A DNA stretch of 64,000 bases, taken from positions 32,891-96,890 of the forward strand of contig NZ_FMAH01000026.1 in assembly GCF_900094545.1 (NCBI RefSeq). Direction: 5' to 3'. Origin of the DNA: Martinezella miluonensis. GTDB lineage: Bacteria; Pseudomonadota; Alphaproteobacteria; Rhizobiales; Rhizobiaceae. Positions 15,860 through 24,012 of the stretch are shown in pieces. The stretch's first letter is position 1. Each line of letters opens with the position of its first letter. Made by a program: the position numbers and the translations under genes. The notes below the pieces were generated by a model that made no database searches, was not told the origin of the DNA, and saw only the letters and a program-made list of their open reading frames with translations.

Positions 15860-17152
15860 ATGGATCGTATCAGGATTGTCGGCGGCAATGAGCTCAACGG
15901 TATCATTCCGATCTCCGGCGCCAAGAATGCCGCCCTGCCGCTGATGATCGCCTCGCTTCTGACCAGCGATACGCTGACGCTCGAAAACGTGCCGCATCTG
16001 GCCGATGTCGAGCTTTTGATGCGCATCCTCGGCAATCACGGCGTTGACGTCGCCGTCAATGGCCGGCGCGAGCGCCAGGAAGACGGCTATTCCCGCACCA
16101 TCCATTTCACCTGCCGCACCATCGTCGACACGACCGCACCTTACGAGCTGGTCGCCAAGATGCGCGCGAGCTTCTGGGTCATCGGGCCGCTGCTCGCCCG
16201 CGAGGGGCAGGCGCGCGTTTCGCTGCCCGGCGGCTGCGCCATCGGCACGCGCCCGGTCGATCTGTTCATCGAGGGTCTCGAGGCGCTCGGCGCCACCATG
16301 GAAATCGACGGCGGCTATATCAACGCCACCGCGCCGAAGGGCGGCCTCATCGGCGCCCGCTACGTCTTCCCGAAGGTTTCCGTCGGCGCGACGCATGTGC
16401 TGATGATGGCCGCGACGCTTGCCCGCGGCACGACCGTGATCGGCAATGCGGCGCGCGAGCCTGAAGTCGTCGATCTTGCCAACTGCCTGATCGCCATGGG
16501 CGCCAAGATTTCCGGCGCCGGCACCAGCACGATCACCATCGAGGGCGTCACCTCGCTCTCGGGCGCCCGTCATCGCGTGCTGCCCGACCGCATCGAGACC
16601 GGCACCTATGCCATGGCCGTCGCCATGACCGGCGGCGACGTCACGCTCGAAAATACCGACATGACGCTGCTCGATACCGCGCTCGAAAGCCTGCGCCGGG
16701 CCGGCGCCGACGTTTCGCCGACCAACAACGGCATCCGCATCATGCGCAATGGCGGCGGCATCAAGCCCGTCGACGTCGTCACCGATCCGTTCCCCGGCTT
16801 CCCGACCGACCTGCAGGCGCAGTTCATGGCGCTGATGACCCGCTCCTCGGGCATTTCGCATATCACCGAGACCATTTTCGAAAATCGCTTCATGCACGTG
16901 CAGGAGCTTGCTCGCCTCGGCGCCAAGATCTCGCTCTCCGGCCAGACGGCCCGCATCGAGGGCGTCGAGAAGCTGAAGGGCGCGCCGGTCATGGCCACCG
17001 ACCTTCGCGCCTCCGTCTCGCTCGTCATTGCCGGCCTTGCCGCCGAAGGCGAGACGCTGGTGTCGCGCATCTATCACCTCGATCGCGGCTTCGAGCGGCT
17101 GGAAGACAAGCTGACGCGCTGCGGCGCCGTCGTCGAGCGCATCAGCGACTAA
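15860..17152 (+). CDS. murA: UDP-N-acetylglucosamine 1-carboxyvinyltransferase
   Basis: A 430-aa enzyme that transfers enolpyruvate from PEP to UDP-GlcNAc, the first committed step of peptidoglycan synthesis. It begins MDRIRIVGGNELNG. It has the KNAALP motif (Lys22 region) and the catalytic-loop Cys in SLPGGCAIGTRPVD (C126), the fosfomycin target. The inverted alpha/beta two-domain repeat is reflected in later GTYAMAVAMTGG and DRGFERLEDKL. The ATG at 15860 gives the canonical N-terminus. An in-frame TTG at 15812 would add 16 unlikely residues. Confidence 0.95.
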   Translation: MDRIRIVGGNELNGIIPISGAKNAALPLMIASLLTSDTLTLENVPHLADVELLMRILGNHGVDVAVNGRRERQEDGYSRTIHFTCRTIVDTTAPYELVAKMRASFWVIGPLLAREGQARVSLPGGCAIGTRPVDLFIEGLEALGATMEIDGGYINATAPKGGLIGARYVFPKVSVGATHVLMMAATLARGTTVIGNAAREPEVVDLANCLIAMGAKISGAGTSTITIEGVTSLSGARHRVLPDRIETGTYAMAVAMTGGDVTLENTDMTLLDTALESLRRAGADVSPTNNGIRIMRNGGGIKPVDVVTDPFPGFPTDLQAQFMALMTRSSGISHITETIFENRFMHVQELARLGAKISLSGQTARIEGVEKLKGAPVMATDLRASVSLVIAGLAAEGETLVSRIYHLDRGFERLEDKLTRCGAVVERISD

Positions 17153-17197
17153 GGCGCGCGATTTCGCGAGACAGCTCCGTTTCGTGCCTATCGCTGT

Positions 17198-17222
17198 CGC
17201 AAAACCGTGACACGGTTTTGCG
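17198..17222. terminator. Perfect 12-bp dyad after murA (terminator or intergenic repeat)
   Basis: CGCAAAACCGTG and its exact complement flank a single A (17198-17209 and 17211-17222). It lies 46 bp after the murA stop. The hairpin could end murA transcription, though no T run follows. The sequence resembles short dyads scattered between rhizobial genes. Confidence 0.5.
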
Positions 17223-17368
17223 TGGCATGCGTTAATTCCATCTGATGGCGCGAAGAGAGCGGGCAAGCCCGTTTTCTTCGGTTGCGTCTTTGGCGCTCTC
17301 ATCTTATGTCCACAGAAGAGAAACGCTGGAAACGGCGTTTGACTGGCGCGATCGGGGATAAAGGGCGA

Positions 17369-17812
17369 ATGAGCGATCTCAAGCTAATGGCACTCGACAA
17401 CGAAGATCTGGATGTCATTTCTGCCTATATGCAGGATAGCGTTTTCAAGGTCGGCGACATGTCCTTTGCGCCGAAGCAAGAGCAGTTTTCGCTTGCTGCC
17501 AATCGCTTCGCCTGGGAGCAATCCGATCGGCGCAGCAAGCCTTACGAGCGCCATCGTGCCGCGCTGGTGTTCAAGCGCGTGCAGGCGGTCCGTTCCAATG
17601 GCATCAACCAGCGCAACCGCGACGAGGTGCTGTCGCTGCTCGCCATCCGCTTCGATCAGAGAGGCGAGGGCCCCGACGGCACGATCGAGCTGGCCCTTGC
17701 CGGTCAGGCCACCATTGCGCTCGATGTCGAATGCATCGAGGCCCAGCTTGCGGATATCGGCGGCGCGTGGGAAACGGCGCACAAGCCAAGGCATCCGGAT
17801 GCGGGCGAATAG
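17369..17812 (+). CDS. DUF2948 family protein
   Basis: A 147-aa protein beginning MSDLKLMALDNEDLDVISAY, cut here for length. It has the family features DSVFKVGDMSFAPKQ and RRSKPYERHRAALVF, and the segment RRSALLAIRF-like around LSLLAIRFDQ. DUF2948 proteins in alphaproteobacteria are typically encoded directly before hisD, as here. Function is unknown. The ATG at 17369 has AAAGGGCG upstream. A longer in-frame extension from 17282 lacks a ribosome binding site and family similarity. Confidence 0.85.
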   Translation: MSDLKLMALDNEDLDVISAYMQDSVFKVGDMSFAPKQEQFSLAANRFAWEQSDRRSKPYERHRAALVFKRVQAVRSNGINQRNRDEVLSLLAIRFDQRGEGPDGTIELALAGQATIALDVECIEAQLADIGGAWETAHKPRHPDAGE

Positions 17813-17871
17813 GCTTGTAACGGTTGGATACGGCCGCTGAACGCGGCCTCGATGGAAGAGGAATATCAGCA

Positions 17872-19170
17872 TTGGCTATCTGGCTGGATCAGGCGTCTGA
17901 AGAGTTCGAACAGCAGTTTGCCGCTTTCCTGACGACCAAGCGGGAAGTGTCCGAGGATGTGAACGCCGTGGTGCGTGCCATCATCGACGATGTGCGGACG
18001 CGTGGTGATGCAGCCCTTGCGGACTATTCCAGCAAGTTCGACGGCGTCGATTTCGCCACGACGCCGATGCGCGTCAGCGAAGCGGAGATCGATGCGGCGA
18101 TCGAGGCTGTTCCGGCCGAGGTTCTGGGCGCGCTGAAGGTCGCCGCCACCCGCATCGAATCGCATCATCGCCGGCAGCTGCCGAAGGACGATATCTATGA
18201 GGACGATCTCGGCGTCGGCCTCGGCTCGCGCTGGACGGCGATCGAGGCTGTCGGCCTCTATGTGCCCGGCGGCACGGCGAGCTATCCGAGCTCGGTGCTG
18301 ATGAATGCCGTGCCGGCCAAGGTCGCCGGCGTCGACCGCATCGTCATCGTCGTGCCGACCAAAGATGGCGCCGTCAATCCGGCCGTGCTTGCCGCCGCGC
18401 GCATGGCCGGCGTCGAGGAAATCTATCGCATCGGCGGCGCGCAGGCAATTGCAGCGCTTGCCTATGGTACCGAGACGATCGAGCCGGTCTACAAGATCAC
18501 CGGTCCCGGCAATGCCTATGTGGCTGCTGCCAAACGCCAGGTCTTCGGCACCGTCGGCATCGACATGATCGCCGGCCCGTCGGAAGTGCTCGTCATCGCC
18601 GACAAGAACAACGATCCGGATTGGATCGCCGCCGATCTCCTCGCACAGGCCGAGCATGACGAAAGCGCGCAATCGATCCTGATTACCGATGATGCCGAAT
18701 TCGGTAGGGACGTGGAAGCGGCGGTCGAGCGACAGCTTGCGCGGCTCAGCCGGTCCAAGACGGCGGCCGCAAGCTGGCGCGATTTCGGCGCTGTCATTCT
18801 GGTTTCCGAGCTGAAGAAGGCCATTCCGCTTGCCAACCGCATCGCGGCCGAGCATCTGGAACTTGCGGTTGACGATCCCGAGCCGCTTCTGGCCGGTGTC
18901 CGCAACGCTGGCGCCATCTTCGTCGGCCGCCACACACCGGAAGTGATCGGCGATTATGTCGGCGGCTCGAACCATGTACTGCCGACGGCCCGCTCCGCAC
19001 GCTTCTCCTCCGGCCTTTCCGTGCTGGATTTCGTCAAGCGCACCTCGATCCTGCGGCTCGGTGCGGAGCAGCTTCGTGCACTCGGGCCGGCGGCGATCGC
19101 GCTTGCCAATTCCGAGGGGCTGGATGCACATGCGCGGTCCGTTGCGATCCGCCTCAATCTCGAAGGGTAA
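17872..19170 (+). CDS. hisD: Histidinol dehydrogenase
   Basis: A 432-aa zinc enzyme for the last two steps of histidine synthesis (histidinol to histidine, two NAD+). It contains GLYVPGGTASYPSSVLMN, GPGNAYVAAAKRQVFG and DMIAGPSEVLVIAD. It also has the catalytic and zinc segments DLLAQAEHDESAQ and IAAEHLELAV, and the C-terminal histidine in EGLDAHARS. I chose TTG at 17872, giving (M)AIWLDQASEEF, because GAGGAA lies about 8 bp upstream and the frame before it lacks protein character. It follows the DUF2948 gene by 59 bp and precedes the UPF0262 gene by 3 bp. Confidence 0.93.
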   Translation: MAIWLDQASEEFEQQFAAFLTTKREVSEDVNAVVRAIIDDVRTRGDAALADYSSKFDGVDFATTPMRVSEAEIDAAIEAVPAEVLGALKVAATRIESHHRRQLPKDDIYEDDLGVGLGSRWTAIEAVGLYVPGGTASYPSSVLMNAVPAKVAGVDRIVIVVPTKDGAVNPAVLAAARMAGVEEIYRIGGAQAIAALAYGTETIEPVYKITGPGNAYVAAAKRQVFGTVGIDMIAGPSEVLVIADKNNDPDWIAADLLAQAEHDESAQSILITDDAEFGRDVEAAVERQLARLSRSKTAAASWRDFGAVILVSELKKAIPLANRIAAEHLELAVDDPEPLLAGVRNAGAIFVGRHTPEVIGDYVGGSNHVLPTARSARFSSGLSVLDFVKRTSILRLGAEQLRALGPAAIALANSEGLDAHARSVAIRLNLEG

Positions 19171-19173
19171 GGC

Positions 19174-19647
19174 ATGGCCAAGGGCGTCTTCCGGCTGAGC
19201 GATGTGGTCCTGGACGACACGATCGGCCGTTCGACGCCGGATGTCGAGCATGAGCGCGCCGTCGCCATCTTCGATCTGATCGAAGAAAACAGCTTCGAGC
19301 CTGTTGGGCATAAGGGCGGACCTTATCTGCTCAACCTGTCTCTGGTCGACCAGAAGCTCGTCTTCGACATTCGCGTCGAGGATGGCAGCATGGTCGCCAC
19401 GCATATCCTGTCGCTGACCCCGTTTCGCCGGATCGTCAAGGACTACTTCATGATCTGCGAGAGCTATTACGAAGCGATCCGCTCAGCCACCCCCAGCCGG
19501 ATCGAGGCGATCGACATGGGCCGGCGCGGCATTCACAACGAAGGCTCTCAAACGCTTATGGATCGGCTGGACGGCAAGATCACCGTGGATTTCGACACGG
19601 CGCGCCGGCTCTTCACGCTTGTCTGCGTACTTTATTGGCGCGGGTGA
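19174..19647 (+). CDS. UPF0262 family protein
   Basis: A 157-aa protein with the UPF0262 hallmarks FRLSDVVLDDTIGRSTPDVE, trimmed here, PYLLNLSLVDQKLVFDI and LTPFRRIVKDYFMICESYY. It is widespread in alphaproteobacteria and the biochemical role is unknown. It starts 3 bp after hisD and its stop overlaps a possible GTG start of the phosphatase gene, so the three genes form one transcription unit. Confidence 0.9.
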   Translation: MAKGVFRLSDVVLDDTIGRSTPDVEHERAVAIFDLIEENSFEPVGHKGGPYLLNLSLVDQKLVFDIRVEDGSMVATHILSLTPFRRIVKDYFMICESYYEAIRSATPSRIEAIDMGRRGIHNEGSQTLMDRLDGKITVDFDTARRLFTLVCVLYWRG

Positions 19648-19652
19648 CCGGC

Positions 19653-20120
19653 ATGGAGCTGCCGCAGGCGATCGAGCACAACGGCAAAGCGCCCGGCGCC
19701 ATCCTCTTCATGTGCGGGCTCAATGCCATCCGTTCGCCGATGGCCGAAGCCATCGCACGCAGCATGCTGCCGCAAGGCACCTATATCGCGTCTGCCGGCG
19801 TGCGGGCCGGCGAGCGCAATCCCTTCGTCGATGTGGTGCTGGACGAGATCGGGCTTTCGCTCGGGCGCCGGCAGCCGCAGACCATGGAGGAGCTGGAAGA
19901 TGATTTCTTCGATATCATCATCACGCTCTCGCCGGAGGCCCACCACGCCGCCCTGGAATTGACGCGAGCCAAGGCCGTGGAGGTCATCTATTGGCCGACC
20001 ATCGACCCGTCGGCGACCGATGGCACGCGCGAACAGGTTCTGGATGCCTATCGCGAAGTTCGGGACCATCTGCTGGGCCTGATCGAGAACCGACTTGTGG
20101 AGCATCGCGGTTCGCTTTAG
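19653..20120 (+). CDS. Low-molecular-weight phosphotyrosine phosphatase family protein
   Basis: A 155-aa protein. The P-loop FMCGLNAIRSPMAEA carries the C-x5-R signature (C21, R27). The general-acid region DPSATDGTREQ lies near the C-terminus. Proteins of this fold remove phosphate from tyrosine or arsenate-like substrates, and the specific target is unknown. The ATG at 19653 was chosen. A GTG at 19644 overlaps the UPF0262 stop as GTGA and is a plausible coupled alternative. The gene precedes infA by 142 bp. Confidence 0.85.
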   Translation: MELPQAIEHNGKAPGAILFMCGLNAIRSPMAEAIARSMLPQGTYIASAGVRAGERNPFVDVVLDEIGLSLGRRQPQTMEELEDDFFDIIITLSPEAHHAALELTRAKAVEVIYWPTIDPSATDGTREQVLDAYREVRDHLLGLIENRLVEHRGSL

Positions 20121-20262
20121 AGCTGCCGATGAAACAAATGCAGAAACCCTTATCAACGAGGTTCACAAAACCGCGACGATTGTGTAGTTTCCGCGCAATT
20201 TCCGGCGACCCCCGGCTTTTTGCCATGGGCGCCGGCCTCAACCGACAGGAAAAGAAGCTTTA

Positions 20263-20481
20263 ATGCCGAAAGAAGAAGTCCTCGAATTTCCCGGTGTCGT
20301 CACCGAACTCCTGCCGAACGCGACCTTCCGCGTGAAGCTGGAAAACGAGCATGAGATCATCGCCCACACGGCGGGCCGCATGCGCAAGAACCGCATCCGC
20401 GTTCTTGCCGGCGACAAGGTGCTGGTGGAAATGACCCCCTATGACCTGACCAAGGGCCGCATCACCTACCGTTTCAAGTAG
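20263..20481 (+). CDS. infA: Translation initiation factor IF-1
   Basis: A 72-aa single OB-fold protein, full length for IF-1. It starts MPKEEVLEFPGVVTELLPN and contains FRVKLENEHEIIAHTAGRMRK and RITYRFK at the end. It binds the ribosomal A site and assists initiator tRNA placement. AGGAAAAGAAG lies directly upstream of the ATG. It probably has its own promoter in the 142-bp gap that follows the phosphatase gene. Confidence 0.96.
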   Translation: MPKEEVLEFPGVVTELLPNATFRVKLENEHEIIAHTAGRMRKNRIRVLAGDKVLVEMTPYDLTKGRITYRFK

Positions 20482-20507
20482 TTCGCCGCTCTCGGTTCAA
20501 AGAAGTG

Positions 20508-20555
20508 GAGCATGATGTCGCCCGAAAACGGCCGACACTTTTCGGCATCATGCTC
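20508..20555. repeat. Rhizobial palindromic intergenic element
   Basis: A 48-bp imperfect palindrome with ends GAGCATGATG and CATCATGCTC, and internal arms CCCGAAAA / TTTTCGG. Elements of this type recur between genes in Rhizobiaceae chromosomes. Here it lies between infA and maf and may also act as a transcription pause or terminator. Confidence 0.65.
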
Positions 20556-20595
20556 TGGAGCCGGTTCTCATTCCCGCATGACAGGTCGAGGTCTG

Positions 20596-21216
20596 ATGGC
20601 GTTGAAACACAAGCTGATACTGGCTTCCGGATCGCCGCGCCGCGTCGAACTCCTGCACCAGTCAGGCATCGAGCCCGCGCGCCTCATGCCCATGGACATC
20701 GACGAGACGCCGAAGAAGTCGGAGCATCCGCGCTCGCTGGCGCGGCGGCTTTCGGGGGAAAAGGGCGAGGCGGCGTTTGCGGCCGTCAGAAGCGATGCCG
20801 CCTGGCAGGGCAGCTATATTCTGTCTGCCGATACGGTAGTCGCCGTCGGGCGGCGCATCCTGCCGAAGGCGGAATTCGTGGATGAGGCTTCGTCGGCGCT
20901 GCATCTGCTTTCGGGTCGCGGCCACGTCGTTTATACCGGCATCTGCCTGATCACGCCGGACCGCAAGCTGCGCCAGAAGGTTGTCGAGACCAAAGTGCGC
21001 TTCAAGCGGCTTTCCGGCCGCGATATCGAAATGTATCTGGCATCGGGCCAGTGGCGCGGCAAGGCGGGAGCCTATGGCATTCAGGGGCTTGCGGGCTCCT
21101 TCGTGCAGAAACTTGTCGGTTCCTACACCAATGTCGTCGGATTGCCGCTTTATGAAACCATGCTGCTGCTGGCGGGCGAGGGCTTTGATGTCCACGCCGG
21201 ATGGCAGGAAGGATAG
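20596..21216 (+). CDS. maf: Maf-like nucleotide pyrophosphatase
   Basis: A 206-aa Maf-family protein. It has the N-terminal signature LILASGSPRRVELL and the catalytic SADTVVAVGRRIL. GRGHVVYTG and YGIQGLAGSFV also belong to the family. Such proteins hydrolyse dTTP, UTP or modified nucleotides to monophosphates. The ATG at 20596 gives MALKHKLILASGS. An upstream frame start at 20512 lies inside the palindromic element and is unlikely. It is followed by yacG 5 bp later, a conserved pairing. Confidence 0.9.
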   Translation: MALKHKLILASGSPRRVELLHQSGIEPARLMPMDIDETPKKSEHPRSLARRLSGEKGEAAFAAVRSDAAWQGSYILSADTVVAVGRRILPKAEFVDEASSALHLLSGRGHVVYTGICLITPDRKLRQKVVETKVRFKRLSGRDIEMYLASGQWRGKAGAYGIQGLAGSFVQKLVGSYTNVVGLPLYETMLLLAGEGFDVHAGWQEG

Positions 21217-21221
21217 CGACC

Positions 21222-21437
21222 ATGGCGAAGATCGATGAGATCAAGGTAGGCTCGAAGATCGAGCCGCTGCGCAAGACGCGCCCCTGCGCGGAATGCGGCC
21301 AGCCCTCGGCGCGAGAACACTATCCTTTCTGTTCGGATCGTTGCCGCGAGCTCGATCTTTCGCGTTGGCTGAAGGGCTCCTACGCCATCCCCGTCACCGA
21401 GGATGAGACGAAGGCCGACGGTTCCGATCAGGGCTGA
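21222..21437 (+). CDS. yacG: DNA gyrase inhibitor YacG (zinc protein)
   Basis: A 71-aa protein with the YacG zinc site, Cys22-x2-Cys25-x11-Cys37-x3-Cys41 (PCAECG and PFCSDRC), followed by RELDLSRWLKGSYAIP. YacG binds GyrB and blocks DNA binding in E. coli. The ATG at 21222 follows GGAAGGATAG and lies 5 bp after the maf stop. The tail is acidic. Confidence 0.9.
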   Translation: MAKIDEIKVGSKIEPLRKTRPCAECGQPSAREHYPFCSDRCRELDLSRWLKGSYAIPVTEDETKADGSDQG

Positions 21438-21534
21438 ACGCGGTTTTCCCGTGCTGCCCGACCTTACGAACCCCTTCATTTTGTTCGCGAATTACCAAAA
21501 TTCCATTTCCTGTCAAAAAAGAGTCATTTGCTGC

Positions 21535-21562
21535 TGGACATGGCCGAACAAGATGCTATAAC
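21535..21562 (+). promoter_or_regulatory. Probable tRNA-Phe promoter
   Basis: TGGACA (21535-21540) and TATAAC (21557-21562) are spaced by 16 bp. Each differs from the sigma-70 consensus at one position. The boxes lie about 70 bp upstream of the tRNA, consistent with a strong stable-RNA promoter. Confidence 0.6.
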
Positions 21563-21633
21563 CCCGCTCGCTTCCGGGGCGAACCAACCGCCCAGTGCCT
21601 GCCAAGGCCCTTCGTTTGACGTGAAGTCTGGAT

Positions 21634-21709
21634 GCCCAGATAGCTCAGTTGGTAGAGCAGCGGATTGAAAATCCGCGTGTCGCTGGTTCGATTCCGGCTC
21701 TGGGCACCA
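21634..21709 (+). tRNA. tRNA-Phe (anticodon GAA), CCA encoded
   Basis: It starts GCCCAGATAGCTCAGTTGG and ends CTGGGCACCA. All arms can be paired: a 7-bp acceptor stem, the TAGCTCAG D-arm, anticodon GAA at 21667-21669, and GTTCGATTC in the T-arm. CCA is encoded at 21707-21709. It closes the housekeeping block. Confidence 0.96.
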
Positions 21710-22047
21710 TCTTTTCTCCCAAATCATGCGGACAATAGAGTTCGACGCTGGCTTTGACCAATTGTTCGTTGAGATCGGGTTTTCACATGGAAAGCTCGTG
21801 TGAGTTCCCTAGCGAGAATATGCATCCTGTGATGATGTTATTGTCATCACAACAACTTGAAGGTTGTGCTTCATTAATTCGGTGTACGAGTACTTCAAGA
21901 TGTTGATGGCATTCACAATCAGGCGTACGAATTATTGTACGAGTCACCTATTGATTCGAAGCGACTGATACCGCACCTTAGATACTAGCGGGATACGTGA
22001 TCTCGTTAAGTCCGGCGTTTATTGCAATAGCAAGCTATCGAGGCGCC
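21710..22047 (+). promoter_or_regulatory. AT-rich leader region of the prkA operon
   Basis: This 338-bp gap has no credible gene. It holds an inverted repeat GTGATGA-N8-TCATCAC (21830-21851). It also holds three copies of GTACGA (21885, 21926, 21938). It is AT-richer than its surroundings. These are candidate regulator sites for the stress operon that follows. No clear sigma-54 or consensus sigma-70 boxes were found. Confidence 0.35.
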
Positions 22048-23994
22048 ATGTCAAACAACGATGTTCTATTCAGCACGTTCGCCCGTACTTTCGAAGCACG
22101 GCGCGAAGCCGAGATGTCATTCTCCGAGTACCTGGAAGCGTGCCGGGACGACTCGCTCATGTACGCAAATGCGGCGGAGCGGCTGCTGGCAGCCATGGGA
22201 GAACCACTGCTGATCGATACGGCCAAGGACACGAGACTTGGGCGTATCTTCATGAACCGGACGATCCGGACCTATCCGGCTTTTTCGGGCTTCTTCGGCA
22301 TGGAAGAGACGATAGAACGTATCGTCGCCTTCTTCCGGCATGCTGCTCAAGGGCTGGAGGAGCGCAAGCAGATCCTCTATCTGCTCGGGCCTGTCGGCGG
22401 CGGCAAGTCATCGCTCGCCGAGCGTCTGAAATCGCTGATGGAAGTTCACCCCATCTACGTGCTTAAGGCCGGCAACGAGCTGAGCCCGGTTTTCGAGAGC
22501 CCGCTCAGTCTCTTCGACCCTGTCACCATGGGACCGATGATTGAGGAGCGCTACGGCATCCCGCGCCGGCGTTTGACCGGTCTCATGAGCCCTTGGTGCC
22601 TGAAGCGGCTGGAAGAGTTCGAAGGCGATATTTCCCGTTTCCGCGTCGTTCGGATGCAGCCCTCCAGGTTGAGGCAAATCGGCGTCGCCAAGACGGAGCC
22701 GGGTGACGAGAACAACCAGGATATCTCCTCGCTGGTCGGCAAGGTGGATATCCGCAAGCTCGAAAGCCTGGCGCAGAACGATCCCGATGCCTACAGCTAT
22801 TCGGGTGCCTTGAACCGTGCCAACCAGGGCATTCTCGAATTCGTCGAGATGTTCAAGGCGCCGATCAAGATGCTGCATCCGCTGCTGACGGCGACCCAGG
22901 AAGGCAATTACATCGGCACCGAGAATATCGGCGCTATTCCCTTCTCGGGCATCATTCTGGCGCACTCCAACGAGTCGGAATGGCAGACCTTCAAGGCCAA
23001 CAAGAACAATGAGGCCTTCATCGACCGCATCTGCGTCGTGAAAGTTCCCTATTGTTTGCGGGTCACCGAAGAGCAGAAGATCTACGAGAAGCTGATCGAG
23101 GAATCCGAACTCAGCGACGCGCCCTGCGCGCCGTCGACCTTGGAGACGCTCGCCCGCTTCACGGTTCTGACGCGACTTTCCAAGCATGAGAATTCGACGG
23201 CCTTTTCCAAGCTTCGCGTCTATGACGGCGAAAGCCTGAAGGAGACCGATCCGAGGGCACGCAGCGTACAGGAATATCGCGACTCGGCCGGCGTGGACGA
23301 AGGTATGGACGGAGCATCCACCCGCTTCGCCTTCAAAGTGCTGGCAGCGACCTTCAACTACGATACGACCGAGATCGGCGCCGATCCGGTGCACTTGATG
23401 TATATGCTGGAGCAGGCGATCCGCAGGGAGCAGCTGCCGCTCGAAACCGAGAAGCTCTACATCGAGTTCATCAAGAGCGAACTGGCGCCGCGCTATGCCG
23501 AATTCATCGGTCACGAGATCCAGAAGGCTTATCTGGAATCGTATTCCGATTACGGCCAGAACCTCTTCGATCGCTACGTCGACTATGCCGACGCCTGGAT
23601 CGAGGATGTCGACTTCAAGGATCCCGACACGGGCCAGCTTCTGGACCGCGAGCTTCTCAATCAGGAGCTCACCAAGATCGAGAAGCCGGCCGGCATCGCC
23701 AACCCGAAGGACTTCCGCAACGAGATCGTCAAGTTCTGCCTAAGAGCACGGGCGAGCCATGGCGGCAAGAACCCATCCTGGACGAGCTACGAGAAGATCC
23801 GCGAAGTCATCGAAAAGCGGATGTTCTCCCAGGTCGAGGATCTTCTGCCGGTTATCTCCTTCGGATCCAAGAAGGACGGCGAGTCCGAAAAGAAACATGC
23901 CGAATTCGTCGATCGCATGATGGCGCGAGGCTATACCGAACGTCAGGTTCGACGGCTTGTGGAATGGTACATGCGTGTGAAACAGGCGGGATGA
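22048..23994 (+). CDS. prkA: PrkA family serine protein kinase / AAA+ protein
   Basis: A 648-aa protein. The N-terminal AAA+ domain has a Walker A loop (GPVGGGKSS, about 104-112), and the C-terminal PrkA kinase-like domain follows. Other family stretches are MGPMIEERYGIPRRRLTGLM, trimmed, GALNRANQGILEFVEMFKAP and PLLTATQEGNYIG. PrkA proteins act with YeaH and SpoVR in stress and nutrient-shift responses. The ATG at 22048 gives MSNNDVLFSTFARTFE with GAGGCG upstream. It leads a tight three-gene operon. Confidence 0.93.
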   Translation: MSNNDVLFSTFARTFEARREAEMSFSEYLEACRDDSLMYANAAERLLAAMGEPLLIDTAKDTRLGRIFMNRTIRTYPAFSGFFGMEETIERIVAFFRHAAQGLEERKQILYLLGPVGGGKSSLAERLKSLMEVHPIYVLKAGNELSPVFESPLSLFDPVTMGPMIEERYGIPRRRLTGLMSPWCLKRLEEFEGDISRFRVVRMQPSRLRQIGVAKTEPGDENNQDISSLVGKVDIRKLESLAQNDPDAYSYSGALNRANQGILEFVEMFKAPIKMLHPLLTATQEGNYIGTENIGAIPFSGIILAHSNESEWQTFKANKNNEAFIDRICVVKVPYCLRVTEEQKIYEKLIEESELSDAPCAPSTLETLARFTVLTRLSKHENSTAFSKLRVYDGESLKETDPRARSVQEYRDSAGVDEGMDGASTRFAFKVLAATFNYDTTEIGADPVHLMYMLEQAIRREQLPLETEKLYIEFIKSELAPRYAEFIGHEIQKAYLESYSDYGQNLFDRYVDYADAWIEDVDFKDPDTGQLLDRELLNQELTKIEKPAGIANPKDFRNEIVKFCLRARASHGGKNPSWTSYEKIREVIEKRMFSQVEDLLPVISFGSKKDGESEKKHAEFVDRMMARGYTERQVRRLVEWYMRVKQAG

Positions 23995-24012
23995 GCCACC
24001 AAGGAAGAAGGA

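Noticed and set aside
15827..17302. 491-aa antisense frame opposite murA
   Set aside because: Mirror of murA codon bias, no recognisable domain.
17866..19404. 512-aa antisense frame opposite hisD
   Set aside because: Mirror of hisD codon bias, no recognisable domain.
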